From Chloroflexota bacterium (GTDB lineage: Bacteria; Chloroflexota; Dehalococcoidia; Lucifugimonadales; Lucifugimonadaceae), in the NCBI GenBank assembly GCA_016210435.1, contig JACQUF010000284.1, positions 1-5,523 on the forward strand: a DNA stretch of 5,523 nt, in the 5' to 3' direction. Under the pieces are notes generated by a model. It worked only from the letters and a program-made list of their open reading frames with translations. It had not been told where the DNA came from and ran no database searches. Made by a program: the position numbers and the translations under genes. Of the stretch, positions 4,580 to 5,523 are shown one piece after another. The number at the start of each line of letters is the position of its first letter. The stretch's first letter is position 1.

Positions 4580-5447
4580 CCCGGGCCGTGCCGGGATCCT
4601 CGGCTTCGGTGGCGAACCGGCCGTGATCTCAGTGACGCCGCTCGCTGGCGCGGCGCCGGTGCGCGAGACAACGCGGCGCGAAGTTGAGCCGCCGGCTGAA
4701 CGTCGCAGGGCACAGGAAACGGCCGCCGTCGAGAAGGAACTCGAAGAAGCTGAAGAGGAAGAATTCGAAGAAAAGGGGCTTGAGGCTGAGGAAGAAGGGG
4801 CCGAGGCGCCGGAAGAAGAAGCCGAGGAAACCGGCGAAGAGGAAGAAGAGGCTTTCGAAGAGGCCGAAGAAGAGGAACCCGAAAAGGAGGAGGAAGGCGA
4901 AGAGGTGGTCGAAGCCTTCGCGGTCGAAGAAGAGGCCGCGCCAGCTGCCGCGCGCGAACGTCGGGAAGAAGGCCAGCCCAGGGCCGCAGATCCCGAGGCG
5001 GAGCAGCTTGCCACAGAGATCCTCGACTTTTTCCTCGCCACGATGGGGGTAAAAGCCACGACCTACGTCCGCGAGGACCCGCCGGACGGGGCGATCGCAT
5101 TCGAAATCGAGGGCGAGGATGCCGGACTCCTGATCGGCCGGCGAGGTGAAACGCTGCAGGCCTTGCAGTTCCTCGTCAATCTGATTGTCAACAAGCAGCT
5201 CGACCGCCAGGCCTATATCACAGTTGATGTCGAGGGCTACAAAGAGCGACGCCAGGAGGCCCTGCGGTCGCTTGCGCAGCGGACCGCTTCAAAGGTGGTG
5301 GGAACGGGGCGGCCGGTACAGCTTCAGCCCATGCCTGCGTCAGAGCGGCGGATCATTCACCTCACGCTGGCAGACCACCCTGAGGTTCGTACCGAGAGCA
5401 AAGGTGACGGTGACCAGCGTCGGGTCGTAGTGCTCCCGCGGCACTAG
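4476..5447 (+). CDS. jag: Jag/KhpB (EloR) family RNA-binding protein with long acidic linker
   Basis: The product is 323 residues from ATG 4476; TTG 4473 would add one Met and has slightly better spacing to AAGGAG. Three domains are visible. Jag_N spans residues 1-55 (MATRQFTGKTVAEATDLALG, then VNPGRAGILGFGGEPAVISV). A KH domain spans about 175-253, with the GxxG loop as IGRRGETLQALQFLVNLIVN. An R3H domain spans about 258-320, with the RxxxH motif in ERRIIHL. Jag/KhpB binds RNA, pairs with the KH protein KhpA in Gram-positives, and affects cell elongation there; the gene commonly follows yidC. Between Jag_N and KH lies an extreme glutamate-rich linker (about 41 Glu in 70 residues, residues 85-154) that lengthens the protein well beyond the 200-250 residues common in Firmicutes. 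The first 104 bases overlap the end of yidC in another frame. A structured non-coding stretch follows the stop. Confidence 0.95.
   Translation: MATRQFTGKTVAEATDLALGTLGLKREEVEIVVVNPGRAGILGFGGEPAVISVTPLAGAAPVRETTRREVEPPAERRRAQETAAVEKELEEAEEEEFEEKGLEAEEEGAEAPEEEAEETGEEEEEAFEEAEEEEPEKEEEGEEVVEAFAVEEEAAPAAARERREEGQPRAADPEAEQLATEILDFFLATMGVKATTYVREDPPDGAIAFEIEGEDAGLLIGRRGETLQALQFLVNLIVNKQLDRQAYITVDVEGYKERRQEALRSLAQRTASKVVGTGRPVQLQPMPASERRIIHLTLADHPEVRTESKGDGDQRRVVVLPRH
4728..4937 (+). repeat. GAA/GAG-rich low-complexity tract coding the acidic linker of Jag
   Basis: About 210 bases consist mainly of GAA and GAG codons, with interspersed GCC, AAG and TTC. The strand bias is strongly purine, unlike the neighbouring domains. 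Such tracts expand and contract by replication slippage. Long serine-, arginine- or lysine-rich frames in the other readings of this stretch are by-products of this composition. Confidence 0.8.
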
Positions 5448-5472
5448 CGCCCTTCTCGTCCTGTTGCCTGCG

Positions 5473-5489
5473 CTGCCTGAGCCGGGCAG
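5473..5489 (+). terminator. Possible weak terminator hairpin after jag
   Basis: CTGCC (5473-5477) pairs with GGCAG (5485-5489) around a seven-base loop, 25 bases after the jag stop. It is followed by TTGTGTCGTCT, which is T-rich but not a proper T-run. It might end the operon, possibly with help from Rho; it might equally be chance. Confidence 0.3.
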
Positions 5490-5506
5490 TTGTGTCGTCT
5501 CCGGCC

Positions 5507-5523
5507 TCTCCCTTGACGGGAGA
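5507..5523. repeat. Palindrome at the window edge (TCTCCC-loop-GGGAGA)
   Basis: TCTCCC at 5507-5512 pairs with GGGAGA at 5518-5523 around TTGAC, ending exactly at the window edge. The left arm is preceded by GGCC at 5503-5506, so the stem probably continues beyond the window. The CTCTCCC...GGGAGAG pattern is one I recall as an interspersed intergenic palindrome in many genomes. It could also act as a terminator. Confidence 0.4.

Noticed and set aside
4684..5052. Lysine/arginine-rich plus-strand frame of 122 codons inside jag
   Set aside because: It is the shifted reading of the same purine-rich tract. No independent start signal is visible and the basic composition follows directly from GAAGAA-type repeats.
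4469..5059. Serine-rich minus-strand frame of 196 codons opposite jag
   Set aside because: Its serine runs are the reverse reading of the GAA/GAG tract of the acidic linker, and there is no promoter or ribosome-binding site for it.

Overview
This is a high-GC bacterial window from what looks like a member of the Chloroflexota, probably Dehalococcoidia/SAR202-like. That placement is inferred from remembered family features: the rpmH-rnpA-yidD-yidC-jag order, a GreA fused to a recombinase-like N-terminal domain, and a Jag with a very long acidic linker. No marker phylogeny could be run.

Layout. Positions 1-299 (minus) hold the N-terminal part of a multi-pass sodium/calcium or sodium/proton exchanger cut by the window edge; it has no normal start codon. 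Positions 300-378 hold a strong imperfect hairpin and a second short palindrome. Positions 379-1221 (minus) encode a GreA-type transcription cleavage factor with an N-terminal SAM-like core-binding domain of the tyrosine-recombinase type. Positions 1222-1378 are a divergent promoter region with a near-consensus sigma-70-type promoter on each strand. Rightward from there come rpmH (ribosomal protein L34, TTG start), rnpA (RNase P protein), yidD (insertion efficiency factor), a seven-bladed PQQ-type beta-propeller lipoprotein, a 150-base spacer full of short hairpins and repeats, yidC (membrane insertase) and jag/khpB (Jag_N-KH-R3H RNA-binding protein). The window ends in a short region with two hairpins.

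The rightward genes form the classic origin-proximal module linking ribosome and tRNA maturation (L34, RNase P) with membrane protein insertion (YidD, YidC) and an RNA-binding partner (Jag/KhpB). rnpA and yidD overlap by four bases. Three things depart from the standard arrangement. An exported beta-propeller lipoprotein sits between yidD and yidC. The yidC frame runs about 104 bases into jag and overprints an arginine-rich tail on the Jag_N coding region. Two genes (the propeller gene and the exchanger) lack an ordinary start codon where one would be expected.

I see no RNA genes, CRISPR arrays, insertion sequences or phage genes. The strongest candidates for something less described are the GreA fusion, the propeller lipoprotein inside the insertase operon, and the yidC/jag overprint.
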